Source: an uncultured Aquimarina sp.
GTDB taxonomy: Bacteria > Bacteroidota > Bacteroidia > Flavobacteriales > Flavobacteriaceae
DNA length: 64,000 bases
Assembly: GCF_947492405.1 (NCBI RefSeq)
Contig: NZ_CANLMP010000005.1
Location: 248,001-312,000 of the forward strand
Direction of reading: 5' to 3'
Position numbers and translations under genes: made by a program. How positions within the stretch are numbered: position 1 is the first letter of the stretch; each line of letters starts with the position of its first letter. Below the pieces are notes generated by a model that was given only the letters and a program-made list of their open reading frames with translations, did no database searches and was not told the DNA's origin. Below, piece by piece: positions 55,878-63,784 of the stretch.

Positions 55878-55902
55878 AGTAAGGGGTTTTTAATTATGGC
55901 AA

Positions 55903-55960
55903 CAAAATTATAATAACAGCTTAGAAAAATAGTGTTAGAGGGGGTTGCAAAAAGGTTGCA
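55903..55960 (-). promoter_or_regulatory. Promoter with two GGTTGCA operator repeats, for 52599-55877
   Basis: GGTTGCA at 55943-55949 and 55954-55960 (11-bp period) is followed after 32 bases by TAATTTTG on the minus strand (55903-55910), a perfect -7 box. No TTTG or TTG appears about 18 bases above it. The leader ends AAAACCCCTTACT before the ATG. Confidence 0.7.
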
Positions 55961-56168
55961 AGATTGATTTTTTTTGGGGATTATGTAACTAAACTAATGA
56001 TATAGGTACATCTAAAAGAGAAAAGCAATCAAACTCATAATTATAGATTCCATTTTTCTATTTTCTTAGAAAACACCTCATTTATCAAACAACTTTTAAA
56101 AATTTCACAAGAAATACCTGTGATAAATATTAATACTTATATTTATCCATCAATTGAAGGATCTATTT

Positions 56169-56654
56169 ATGAGCGTACATTATAAAGTAAAAGTTAATAA
56201 AGATTTCGAAGCTATACTATCCGAGAATGACATTTCTACAACTGATATTGTTAAAACTTCTGATTCAAAATTCCATATCATTAATGAGAGTCAAACTTAT
56301 CGTTCGGAGATTTTAAAATCTGATTTCAACAATAAGAAATACACGGTAAAAGTAAATTCTAATACTTATGAAGTAGCTATATCGAACCCGTTGGATATGA
56401 TGATTTCGGAGATGGGTTTTTCTATTGGTGCTTCTAAACAAGTAAATTCTATTAAATCTCCAATGCCTGGACTCATTATAGATATTCAGGTAGCAGTAGG
56501 TCAAACAGTAAAAGAAGATGATTACTTATTGGTCCTAGAAGCTATGAAAATGGAAAACATCATTACTTCTCCAAGAGAGGGAATCATTAAATCTATTGAT
56601 GTTGCAAAAGGAGATGCTGTAGATAAAGGGAAATTACTAATCGAATTCGAATAA
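56169..56654 (+). CDS. Biotin carboxyl carrier protein of an acyl-CoA carboxylase (161 aa)
   Basis: I start at the ATG at 56169 (MSVHYKVKVNKDFEAI); a TTG five codons upstream is possible but unneeded. The C-terminal biotinyl domain (about 94-161) has the classic EAMKMEN motif, with Lys127 the predicted biotinylation site, preceded by SPMPGLIIDIQVAVGQTVK. The first ~90 residues are a carrier-specific N-terminal part. It should carry carboxybiotin between the next two gene products in the cytoplasm. The next gene begins 50 bp downstream on the same strand, so the three form an operon. The carrier is a separate protein rather than fused to the carboxylase, a common arrangement in Bacteroidota. 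Confidence 0.92.
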   Translation: MSVHYKVKVNKDFEAILSENDISTTDIVKTSDSKFHIINESQTYRSEILKSDFNNKKYTVKVNSNTYEVAISNPLDMMISEMGFSIGASKQVNSIKSPMPGLIIDIQVAVGQTVKEDDYLLVLEAMKMENIITSPREGIIKSIDVAKGDAVDKGKLLIEFE

Positions 56655-56704
56655 AATCTTACCCCAGATAAAATCAAAAGATATATCATAAGTTCTAGTA
56701 CACT

Positions 56705-58147
56705 ATGAAAAAAATATTAGTTGCCAATAGAGGAGAAATTGCCATTAGAGTTATGCAAACGGCTCGCAAAATGGGGATTAAAACCGTTGCTATTTATTCA
56801 ATAGTAGACAGAAATGCTCCGCACGTAAAATTTGCAGATGAAGCAGTCTGTGTAGGTGAAGCTCCTTCTAGTGAATCTTATTTATTAGGTTCCAAAATCA
56901 TTGAAGTTGCTAAAGAATTACATGTAGATGCTATACATCCTGGCTATGGTTTCTTAAGTGAAAATGCAGACTTTGCAGAGGAAGTAGAAAAGAACAACCT
57001 CATATTCATTGGACCAAAATCAAAAGCGATTAAGGTGATGGGAAGCAAATTAGCAGCCAAAGAAGCTGTAAAAGCTTATGATATCCCTATGGTTCCTGGT
57101 ATTGATGAAGCGATAACCGATGTTATTAAAGCGAAAAAAATTGCTAAGGAAATTGGTTTCCCTATTTTGATTAAAGCATCCGCGGGTGGTGGTGGAAAAG
57201 GAATGCGTGTAGTAGAAAAAGAAAGTGACTTAGCATCTCAGATGCAACGTGCCATTAGTGAAGCTATTTCGGCTTTTGGAGATGGCTCTGTATTTATTGA
57301 AAAATATGTCGGCTCTCCGAGACATATTGAGATTCAGGTAATGGCAGATACCCACGGTAATGTGATTCATCTATTTGAAAGAGAATGCAGCGTACAAAGA
57401 AGACATCAAAAAGTAGTAGAAGAAGCTCCTTCTGCGGTTTTAACTCCAACATTAAGAACGGAGATGGGTGAAGCAGCGGTTAAAGTTGCAAAAGCTTGTG
57501 ATTATGTTGGTGCAGGAACAGTAGAGTTTTTATTAGATGAAAATCATAATTTCTACTTCCTGGAAATGAATACACGTCTACAAGTAGAACACCCAGTAAC
57601 TGAATTGATTACGGGAACTGATTTGGTAGAACTCCAAATTAAAGTAGCTAGAGGCGAAGAACTTTCGATAAAGCAAGAAGATCTAGATATTAAAGGACAT
57701 GCACTAGAATTAAGAGTGTATGCAGAAGATCCATTGAATGATTTTTTACCAAGTGTTGGCCACTTAGATACATACAGAATTCCTATTGGAGAAGGGATTC
57801 GAGTAGATAATGGTTTTGAAGAAGGAATGGATATTCCTATCTATTATGATCCGATGTTATCTAAATTAATAACCTATGGAAAAACTCGTGAAGAAGCTAT
57901 CCAATTGATGATCAAAGCAATTGATGAATATATTGTAGAAGGTGTACAAACGACTTTGCCATTTGGAAAATATGTATGTAAACACGAAGCATTTAGATCC
58001 GGTAATTTTGATACGCATTTTGTAAAAAAATATTACACTCCTGAGGTATTAAAATCCGAAATGGAAACAGAAGCCAGAATAGCTGCATTAATTGCATTAA
58101 AACAATATCAAGAAGATCAACAAACACTAAGAATACCAACGCACTAA
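56705..58147 (+). CDS. Biotin carboxylase subunit of an acyl-CoA carboxylase (480 aa)
   Basis: This is a full-length ATP-grasp biotin carboxylase: N-terminal domain KKILVANRGEIAIRVMQTAR, glycine-rich ATP loop KASAGGGGKGMR at about 157-168, the conserved EMNTRLQVEHPVTE around 287-300, and the C-terminal biotin carboxylase domain (ALELRVYAEDP). It uses ATP and bicarbonate to carboxylate the biotin on the carrier encoded upstream. The length is typical for a stand-alone subunit and no biotinyl domain is fused. The start ATG is the only good one. The carboxyltransferase gene follows after 3 bases, indicating translational coupling. Confidence 0.95.
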   Translation: MKKILVANRGEIAIRVMQTARKMGIKTVAIYSIVDRNAPHVKFADEAVCVGEAPSSESYLLGSKIIEVAKELHVDAIHPGYGFLSENADFAEEVEKNNLIFIGPKSKAIKVMGSKLAAKEAVKAYDIPMVPGIDEAITDVIKAKKIAKEIGFPILIKASAGGGGKGMRVVEKESDLASQMQRAISEAISAFGDGSVFIEKYVGSPRHIEIQVMADTHGNVIHLFERECSVQRRHQKVVEEAPSAVLTPTLRTEMGEAAVKVAKACDYVGAGTVEFLLDENHNFYFLEMNTRLQVEHPVTELITGTDLVELQIKVARGEELSIKQEDLDIKGHALELRVYAEDPLNDFLPSVGHLDTYRIPIGEGIRVDNGFEEGMDIPIYYDPMLSKLITYGKTREEAIQLMIKAIDEYIVEGVQTTLPFGKYVCKHEAFRSGNFDTHFVKKYYTPEVLKSEMETEARIAALIALKQYQEDQQTLRIPTH

Positions 58148-58150
58148 TAT

Positions 58151-59692
58151 ATGAATCCAAAAATAAAAACGCTACAAGAAAAAATCGATCAAGCGCATTT
58201 AGGTGGTGGTGAACAGCGCATTGAAAAACAACATCAAAAGAAAAAGTTAACTGCTCGAGAGCGGGTGGCCTATTTTCTGGATGAAGGATCTTTTGAAGAA
58301 ATAGGCATTCTGGTTACCCATAGAACGACCGACTTCGGAATGGAGAAAGAAATTTATTATGGAGATGGAGTGGTAACAGGTTACGGAACCGTTAATGGAC
58401 GGTTAGTGTATGTTTTCGCGCAGGATTTCACTGTTTTCGGAGGAGCTTTATCAGAAACGCACGCAGAAAAAATATGTAAAGTAATGGATCTTGCTGTTAA
58501 CGTTGGCGCTCCTATTATTGGACTAAATGACTCTGGTGGCGCCAGAATCCAGGAAGGCGTGAGATCATTAGGTGGATATGCAGATATTTTTCATAAAAAT
58601 GTTCAAGCATCTGGTGTTATTCCCCAAATTTCTGCTATTATGGGACCTTGTGCCGGTGGAGCTGTGTATTCTCCTGCTATAACTGATTTTACTATTATGG
58701 TAGAAGATACTAGCTATATGTTTGTAACCGGACCTAATGTCGTTAAAACCGTTACTAATGAAGAAGTAACATCAGAAGAATTAGGAGGTGCTAGCACACA
58801 TTCATCTAAATCGGGAGTTGCTCATATCACTTCATCTAATGATATAGAATGTTTGGAAGATGTGAAAAAATTATTAAGCTACCTGCCTCAAAACAACCAA
58901 GAAACTCCTAAAAATATCTCTTATTCCTTAACAGATGAGAAAAGAGATATTCTTTCGGATATCATTCCTGATAACCCCAACAAACCGTATGACATGCATG
59001 AGGTAATCGGTGGGATTATCGATGAAGATTCGTTTTATGAAATTCATAAAAACTACGCAGAGAATATCATCGTAGGTTTTGCAAGACTCGGAGGAAGAAG
59101 TGTTGGTATTGTCGCCAATCAACCTATGTTCTTAGCAGGAGTATTAGACGTAAATAGTTCTAAAAAAGCAGCACGTTTTACACGTTTTTGTGACTGTTTC
59201 AATATTCCATTATTAGTATTAGTGGATGTTCCTGGATTCTTACCTGGTACAGATCAGGAATGGAATGGTATAATCGTTCATGGTGCTAAATTATTATATG
59301 CCTTGAGCGAAGCTACAGTGCCAAAAGTAACCGTGATTACCCGTAAAGCATATGGTGGTGCTTATGATGTAATGAACTCTAAACACATTGGAGCGGATCT
59401 TAATTTTGCGTGGCCTACAGCAGAAATTGCAGTTATGGGAGCTAAAGGTGCTAGTGAAATAATCTTTAGAAAAGAAATTAAAGCTGCTGACGATCCTGCT
59501 GCCAAACTCGCTGAAAAAGAAGGTGAGTACGCAGATAAATTTGCCAATCCATATCGAGCTGCACAGCGTGGCTTTATTGATGAAGTAATCTTACCAGAAG
59601 ATACACGAAGAAAACTCATCAAAGGATTTAGTATGTTAGAAAATAAAACAATCGATCGCCCTAAGCGTAAACATGGTAATATTCCATTATAA
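58151..59692 (+). CDS. Acyl-CoA carboxylase carboxyltransferase subunit, probably propionyl-CoA carboxylase beta (513 aa)
   Basis: This is a crotonase-fold carboxyltransferase of the PccB/MmdA family. Visible motifs are GLNDSGGARIQEGV, GPCAGGAVYSPA (about 165-176), VPGFLPGTDQEWNGIIVHG and KAYGGAYDVM (about 399-408), which shape the two active-site oxyanion pockets. With the carrier and biotin carboxylase upstream it should make (S)-methylmalonyl-CoA from propionyl-CoA. Family resemblance alone does not exclude a methylcrotonyl-CoA, a broad acyl-CoA, or a decarboxylase role. No membrane decarboxylase subunit lies nearby, so a sodium-pump decarboxylase is unlikely. It is the last gene of the operon. 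Confidence 0.92.
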   Translation: MNPKIKTLQEKIDQAHLGGGEQRIEKQHQKKKLTARERVAYFLDEGSFEEIGILVTHRTTDFGMEKEIYYGDGVVTGYGTVNGRLVYVFAQDFTVFGGALSETHAEKICKVMDLAVNVGAPIIGLNDSGGARIQEGVRSLGGYADIFHKNVQASGVIPQISAIMGPCAGGAVYSPAITDFTIMVEDTSYMFVTGPNVVKTVTNEEVTSEELGGASTHSSKSGVAHITSSNDIECLEDVKKLLSYLPQNNQETPKNISYSLTDEKRDILSDIIPDNPNKPYDMHEVIGGIIDEDSFYEIHKNYAENIIVGFARLGGRSVGIVANQPMFLAGVLDVNSSKKAARFTRFCDCFNIPLLVLVDVPGFLPGTDQEWNGIIVHGAKLLYALSEATVPKVTVITRKAYGGAYDVMNSKHIGADLNFAWPTAEIAVMGAKGASEIIFRKEIKAADDPAAKLAEKEGEYADKFANPYRAAQRGFIDEVILPEDTRRKLIKGFSMLENKTIDRPKRKHGNIPL

Positions 59693-59787
59693 TAGGGTTC
59701 ATCAAAACATTTAAGGTTTTTTTGATATTAAGATACAACTCATTTCGTTTCTGAAATGCAAAAGCAATAACTTAAAACTATACACAA

Positions 59788-59818
59788 AACCCAGATATAA
59801 GAACTATATATCTGGGTT
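59788..59818 (+). terminator. Hairpin terminator after the acyl-CoA carboxylase operon
   Basis: AACCCAGATATA and TATATCTGGGTT form a perfect 12-bp stem with a 7-base loop about 95 bp after the carboxyltransferase stop. Flanking T/A runs are modest. It may also serve the minus-strand peptide gene at 59933. Confidence 0.75.
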
Positions 59819-59932
59819 GTATAATGTCTAGAAATTTCTAAATTAAAAACTTCAATATTTTGCTTGTCTTAGAAGACAAACTACACTATTTTTTTTTTAA
59901 GCCTTCATATTTAGAAATAACTACTTTATAGT

Positions 59933-60103
59933 TTATGGACATAGAGGTACACTCCCATCATCGCATAATTCTCCTTCTCGAACTTCATATGTAAAAGGGA
60001 AATTTTCAACACACACGAATCTGTCGCCCGAATGCATCCCGCCATTAATTGATTTAAGGTCTGATTTTTTTAATACTGCTCCGATTTCTTTTAGGTTTTT
60101 CAT
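59933..60103 (-). CDS. GG-leader (bacteriocin-type) secreted peptide precursor (56 aa)
   Basis: I start at the ATG at 60103 rather than 39 bp upstream. The leader MKNLKEIGAVLKKSDLKSING followed by G is the pattern of Bacteroidota double-glycine precursors (K-L-x-K-x-x-L-K-x-I-x-G-G). Cleavage after the GG would release a 34-residue core (MHSGDRFVCVENFPFTYEV..., ending GSVPLCP) with three cysteines. Such precursors are exported by peptidase-containing ABC transporters; none lies in this window, nor any modification enzyme. The product and its role (signal, antimicrobial or structural peptide) are unknown. It stands alone between the carboxylase operon and an unknown membrane protein. Confidence 0.75.
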   Translation of the reverse strand: MKNLKEIGAVLKKSDLKSINGGMHSGDRFVCVENFPFTYEVREGELCDDGSVPLCP

Positions 60104-60432
60104 AAGAGTTAATTTAATTAAAATAATATGGTCCTTGATCATTTAAAGACATTCAAAGATTATGTCTTCGCTTTATAGATAATACTATATCAGCAGTAAG
60201 CTCTAATATATATGTCAAAGTTGAAAATTCCCCTAGCAACATTGTTAATTAACGTTACTTTAGTAGTGCATTTTAATATGTTTAACGCGGATAAAAAATA
60301 AGGCATTATCGCAATGCGTTTTATCATAACAACAATCGAGTCCGTTTATATTAGTAAATAGGCATTCTTATAATTAAAGCTTTTTAGTATATTGTGAACT
60401 GCATACAATGTTTATAAAATTAGTGCCCCCCA
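60104..60432. other. Intergenic gap, AT-rich, no gene seen
   Basis: This 329-bp stretch separates the divergent peptide gene and the small membrane protein gene. No perfect -7 box, operator repeat or RNA-like fold stands out. It presumably contains both promoters. Confidence 0.5.
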
Positions 60433-60789
60433 ATGAATAAAAGACAACTTACCAAATTTGCAATCTATGCAATTGCTGTGCTTTGCGCGGCTCTTATCAA
60501 TGAATTTGTAATTAAATATGTAAAAAAGCATATTCACGAACAAGGATATCTTTTGGTACTGATCGATATGCTTATTGTAGTATTGATTTTTGCTCCAGCT
60601 TTTGCTCTTGTGTCTAAATACACTAAAAAGCTCTCTAAAGCTTATTTGAAAACATCTAAAAAAGTCTCAAGTAGTAAGAATGGTAACTTGCTAGGTTTTA
60701 CTGTAGCGATCATTATTTTATTCATCCTTTTTGCCTTTTTAAGGCATAATATTAATGTGATTCAGGATATGAAAACGATGATTTCGTAA
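60433..60789 (+). CDS. Small membrane protein of unknown function (118 aa)
   Basis: Three hydrophobic segments are visible at about residues 9-27 (FAIYAIAVLCAALINEFVI), 40-62 (YLLVLIDMLIVVLIFAPAFAL) and 87-103 (LLGFTVAIIILFILFAFL), with Lys-rich loops between them. There is no signal peptide distinct from the first TM helix and no family motif that I recognise. It faces the TIM-barrel gene convergently, 87 bp away, and has no apparent operon partner. A Lys/Ser-rich loop (KKLSKAYLKTSKKVSSSKNG) connects helices 2 and 3. The function cannot be inferred. Confidence 0.7.
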   Translation: MNKRQLTKFAIYAIAVLCAALINEFVIKYVKKHIHEQGYLLVLIDMLIVVLIFAPAFALVSKYTKKLSKAYLKTSKKVSSSKNGNLLGFTVAIIILFILFAFLRHNINVIQDMKTMIS

Positions 60790-60876
60790 CTTAAAAGCAT
60801 TGTCTGTCTTAGCTTCGCCTCGAGGGGACTAAAAGTAAAAAATCGTCTTTGATTTTAATTATATTGATAAAGCAAT

Positions 60877-61767
60877 TTAGACATCACATATCATAACACC
60901 TTCTTTTAATGCATCTAAACTGTTTTCGTAAGTTGGAATAAATTCCTGAGCTACATATCCAGTATATCCATTTGCTACAATAGCTTTCATTATAGCGGGA
61001 TAATTCAATTCTTGAGTATGATTAATCTCATGCCTTCCAGGGACTCCACCTGTGTGATAATGCGCTATATACTCTTTGTATTTGTTGATTGTAGCAATAA
61101 TATCACCTTCCATAATTTGCATATGATAAATATCATATAACAATTTAAAATTGGGAGAACCTATTTTATCTACTAGAGACACTCCCCAAGGAGTACGATC
61201 ACATTGATAATCTTTATGATCGACTTTACTATTTAGCAACTCCATAATCAAAACAACATTATTCTTCTCGGCATGTTTTACCAAAGGTGCTAATCCTTTA
61301 GCACAGTTTTCCCAACCTTCTTCATCAGAAATACCATTACGATTACCCGAAAAAACAATTACCTGCTTTATTCCAGAATTAGATGCTTGAGAAATTAAGT
61401 TTTGATATTTAATTTGTAATTCTGAGTGATTTTTTAGATCATTAAATCCATTTGTAATACTAGCAAAAGTATCTGTTGCCAAAGAACAATCAAGTCCTTG
61501 TTTAGTAACAATTTCCCACTCATCAGGTTTCAAAAGGTCTATTGCTTTAATTCCAATATCTTTTGATTTTTTTGCAAACTCTTCTAAAGGAATATTTTGA
61601 TAACACCATCTACAAACAGAATGATTAATATTTTCCTTTAAATTATTCTGCAATGAATTTGAAATACTTTGGGATACGGATTTAGCCATCATCGTACTTC
61701 CAAAACCTATAGCACCTATACCTAAAGATAAATTTTTAATAGCTTTTCTTCGATTTACATTTGACAT
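60877..61767 (-). CDS. Tat-exported hydroxypyruvate-isomerase-like TIM-barrel protein (296 aa)
   Basis: The N-terminus carries a twin-arginine signal (NRRKAIKNLSLGIGAIGFGS), so the protein is probably periplasmic. The rest is a xylose-isomerase-like TIM barrel closest in motif to hydroxypyruvate isomerases. Candidate metal or catalytic residues are Glu176 (IMELLNSK), Asp212 (LLYDIYHMQ), His238 (HYHTGGVPGRHE) and Glu275 (VAQEFIP). It likely isomerises or epimerises a sugar or keto-acid, but the substrate is not shown. It is divergent from the GMC oxidoreductase gene 315 bp away, a pairing that suggests joint use in extracytoplasmic sugar oxidation (inference). It could also be a keto-sugar-processing enzyme. 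Confidence 0.85.
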   Translation of the reverse strand: MSNVNRRKAIKNLSLGIGAIGFGSTMMAKSVSQSISNSLQNNLKENINHSVCRWCYQNIPLEEFAKKSKDIGIKAIDLLKPDEWEIVTKQGLDCSLATDTFASITNGFNDLKNHSELQIKYQNLISQASNSGIKQVIVFSGNRNGISDEEGWENCAKGLAPLVKHAEKNNVVLIMELLNSKVDHKDYQCDRTPWGVSLVDKIGSPNFKLLYDIYHMQIMEGDIIATINKYKEYIAHYHTGGVPGRHEINHTQELNYPAIMKAIVANGYTGYVAQEFIPTYENSLDALKEGVMICDV

Positions 61768-61973
61768 GACTCTCTAGTTATTTTTTAATGAATCACTAAT
61801 TTAATTAATGATTTGTTAATTGTATTGTTAAAACACAAACAAACTTCTTATATTAGAACCAGAATTTAATAATTACAAATTCTACAGCTATAAATCATAA
61901 CAAGTTTTAGCTACAATACCTTTTCTTCCAGAACAAGAAGAAAACAGACAAACAAAACTACTATCAGAACTTA

Positions 61974-62045
61974 CTAGTAGCCTCGTAAAAGCCTACTAGA
62001 AATAGTTTTATTAATTAATAGATTAAGACGAGGGATTTTCTCGTC
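61974..62045 (+). promoter_or_regulatory. Two stem-loops in the 5' region of the GMC oxidoreductase gene
   Basis: CTAGTAG (61974) pairs with CTACTAG (61993), and GACGAG (62027) pairs with CTCGTC (62040), the latter 38 bp before the ATG. They may act as an upstream terminator or a leader structure; no known riboswitch is recognised. The rest of 61768-62082 shows nothing else. Confidence 0.35.
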
Positions 62046-62082
62046 CTTATTTGCTATAAATTGTCTGTAAACATTAACACAT

Positions 62083-63774
62083 ATGGAACAAGAACCTCAA
62101 TATGACGCAATTGTTGTAGGAACGGGAATCAGTGGTGGCTGGGCTGCTAAAGAGCTTTGTGAAAAAGGGCTCAAAACATTAGTATTAGAACGTGGAAGAA
62201 TGGTTACTCATATTGATGACTATACCACAGCTAATGATGACCCGTGGGATTATGATTTGAAAGGTGAACCTTCTCGAAAAGAGATTGCCGAGCAACCTAA
62301 ACAACATCGTACCGGTTATGTGACCGATAAAGCACATCGCCATTTCTTTGTTAATGACTTAAAACATCCTTATAATGAGACGAAACGGTTTGATTGGATC
62401 AGAGGATATCACGTAGGTGGGCGATCTTTGATGTGGGGTAGACAAAGTTATAGATTATGTGATTTTGATTTTGAAGCCAATAAAAAAGAAGGAATTGCCG
62501 TGGATTGGCCTGTACGATACAAAGATATTGCTCCATGGTATGATAAAGTAGAAGAATTTATCGGTGTTAGTGGAGAAAAGCTAGGTTTAGATCAGTTACC
62601 TGATGGGCAATTTCTACCGCCAATGGAATTAAACTGTGTAGAAGATCATTTAAAAAAGAATATAGCTAGGAATTATAAAGATCGTCTTCTCACAATAGGA
62701 AGAACGGCACATATCACTGGAACTAAAACCTTCGAGGGGAGAATGAATTGTCAATATCGTAATCGTTGTATGCGAGGTTGTCCTTTTGGAGCCTATTTTA
62801 GTAGTAATTCCTCTACGCTTCCGGCTGCAGAAAGAACAGGTAATATGACACTTAGACCTAATTCTATTGTTCATCGGGTATTATATAATGACAAAACAGG
62901 AAAAGCTACTGGAGTAGAAGTAATTGATACCTTAACTAAAGAAAGAACACAATTCACTGCTAAAGTGATATTCTTATGTGCTTCCGCAATCGCTTCTACA
63001 AGTATATTAATGCAGTCTAAATCAGAACGTTTTCCTAATGGAATGGGAAATGATTCTGGCGAGCTAGGTCATAACATTATGGACCATCATTTTAAAGCAG
63101 GAGCAACGGGAAAATATGGAGGATTTAAGGATAAGTTTTATAAAGGCCGCAGACCCAATGGAATTTACATTCCCCGTTTTAGAAATATAGGAGGTGAAAC
63201 AGATCAGAAGAACTTCAAACGTGGATATGGATATCAAGGTGGTGCTAGTCGCTCTAACTGGGAAGAAACTATTGCAGAACTAGGATATGGAGCAGAATTA
63301 AAAGAAAAGATTCTAGAACCGGGAGGATGGAGAATGGGTCTTTTGGGATTTGGAGAATGTTTACCTTATCATGAAAACAAAATGACACTGGATTATGATC
63401 AACTGGATGAATGGGGTCTACCGACTGTAACTTTTGACGCTGAATTTAAAGAAAATGAATTAGAAATGCGTAAAGATATGATCCAGGAAGCTATGAACAT
63501 GTTAACAGAAGCCGGTTTTACCGATGTTCAGCCTTGGGATGATATTGGAGCACCTGGTTTAGGAATTCACGAAATGGGTACTGCCAGAATGGGTAAGGAT
63601 CCTAACACTTCTGTACTTAATGGTAATAATCAAATTCATGCAGTACCTAATGTATATGTTACTGATGGATCTTTTATGACTTCGGCGAGTTGTGTTAACC
63701 CATCTCTCACTTATATGGCTTTTACAGCCAGAGCCGCAGATCATGCCGCAAAACAACTACAAAAAAACGCTTAA
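62083..63774 (+). CDS. GMC-family FAD-dependent sugar oxidoreductase (563 aa)
   Basis: The N-terminal dinucleotide fold has VVGTGISGGWAAKELCEKG (G13, G15, G18) for FAD. A cysteine cluster C-x5-C-x3-C (C223, C229, C233; CQYRNRCMRGCPFGA) resembles the iron-sulfur region of FAD-dependent glucose dehydrogenases. The C-terminal catalytic pair is likely His496 (IHEMGTARMG) and Asn539 (NPSLTYMAF), 43 residues apart as in GMC enzymes. It should oxidise a sugar or polyol hydroxyl and pass electrons to a partner. The downstream gene encodes a small-subunit-like protein with a Tat/lipoprotein signal, so the complex is probably exported by hitch-hiking. The substrate is unknown; gluconate dehydrogenases and glucoside 3-dehydrogenases are candidates. 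Confidence 0.9.
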   Translation: MEQEPQYDAIVVGTGISGGWAAKELCEKGLKTLVLERGRMVTHIDDYTTANDDPWDYDLKGEPSRKEIAEQPKQHRTGYVTDKAHRHFFVNDLKHPYNETKRFDWIRGYHVGGRSLMWGRQSYRLCDFDFEANKKEGIAVDWPVRYKDIAPWYDKVEEFIGVSGEKLGLDQLPDGQFLPPMELNCVEDHLKKNIARNYKDRLLTIGRTAHITGTKTFEGRMNCQYRNRCMRGCPFGAYFSSNSSTLPAAERTGNMTLRPNSIVHRVLYNDKTGKATGVEVIDTLTKERTQFTAKVIFLCASAIASTSILMQSKSERFPNGMGNDSGELGHNIMDHHFKAGATGKYGGFKDKFYKGRRPNGIYIPRFRNIGGETDQKNFKRGYGYQGGASRSNWEETIAELGYGAELKEKILEPGGWRMGLLGFGECLPYHENKMTLDYDQLDEWGLPTVTFDAEFKENELEMRKDMIQEAMNMLTEAGFTDVQPWDDIGAPGLGIHEMGTARMGKDPNTSVLNGNNQIHAVPNVYVTDGSFMTSASCVNPSLTYMAFTARAADHAAKQLQKNA

Positions 63775-63784
63775 TCTTAGTACT

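Noticed and set aside
59362..59622. Minus-strand frames inside the carboxyltransferase gene
   Set aside because: They are antisense shadows of a well-conserved gene on the plus strand.
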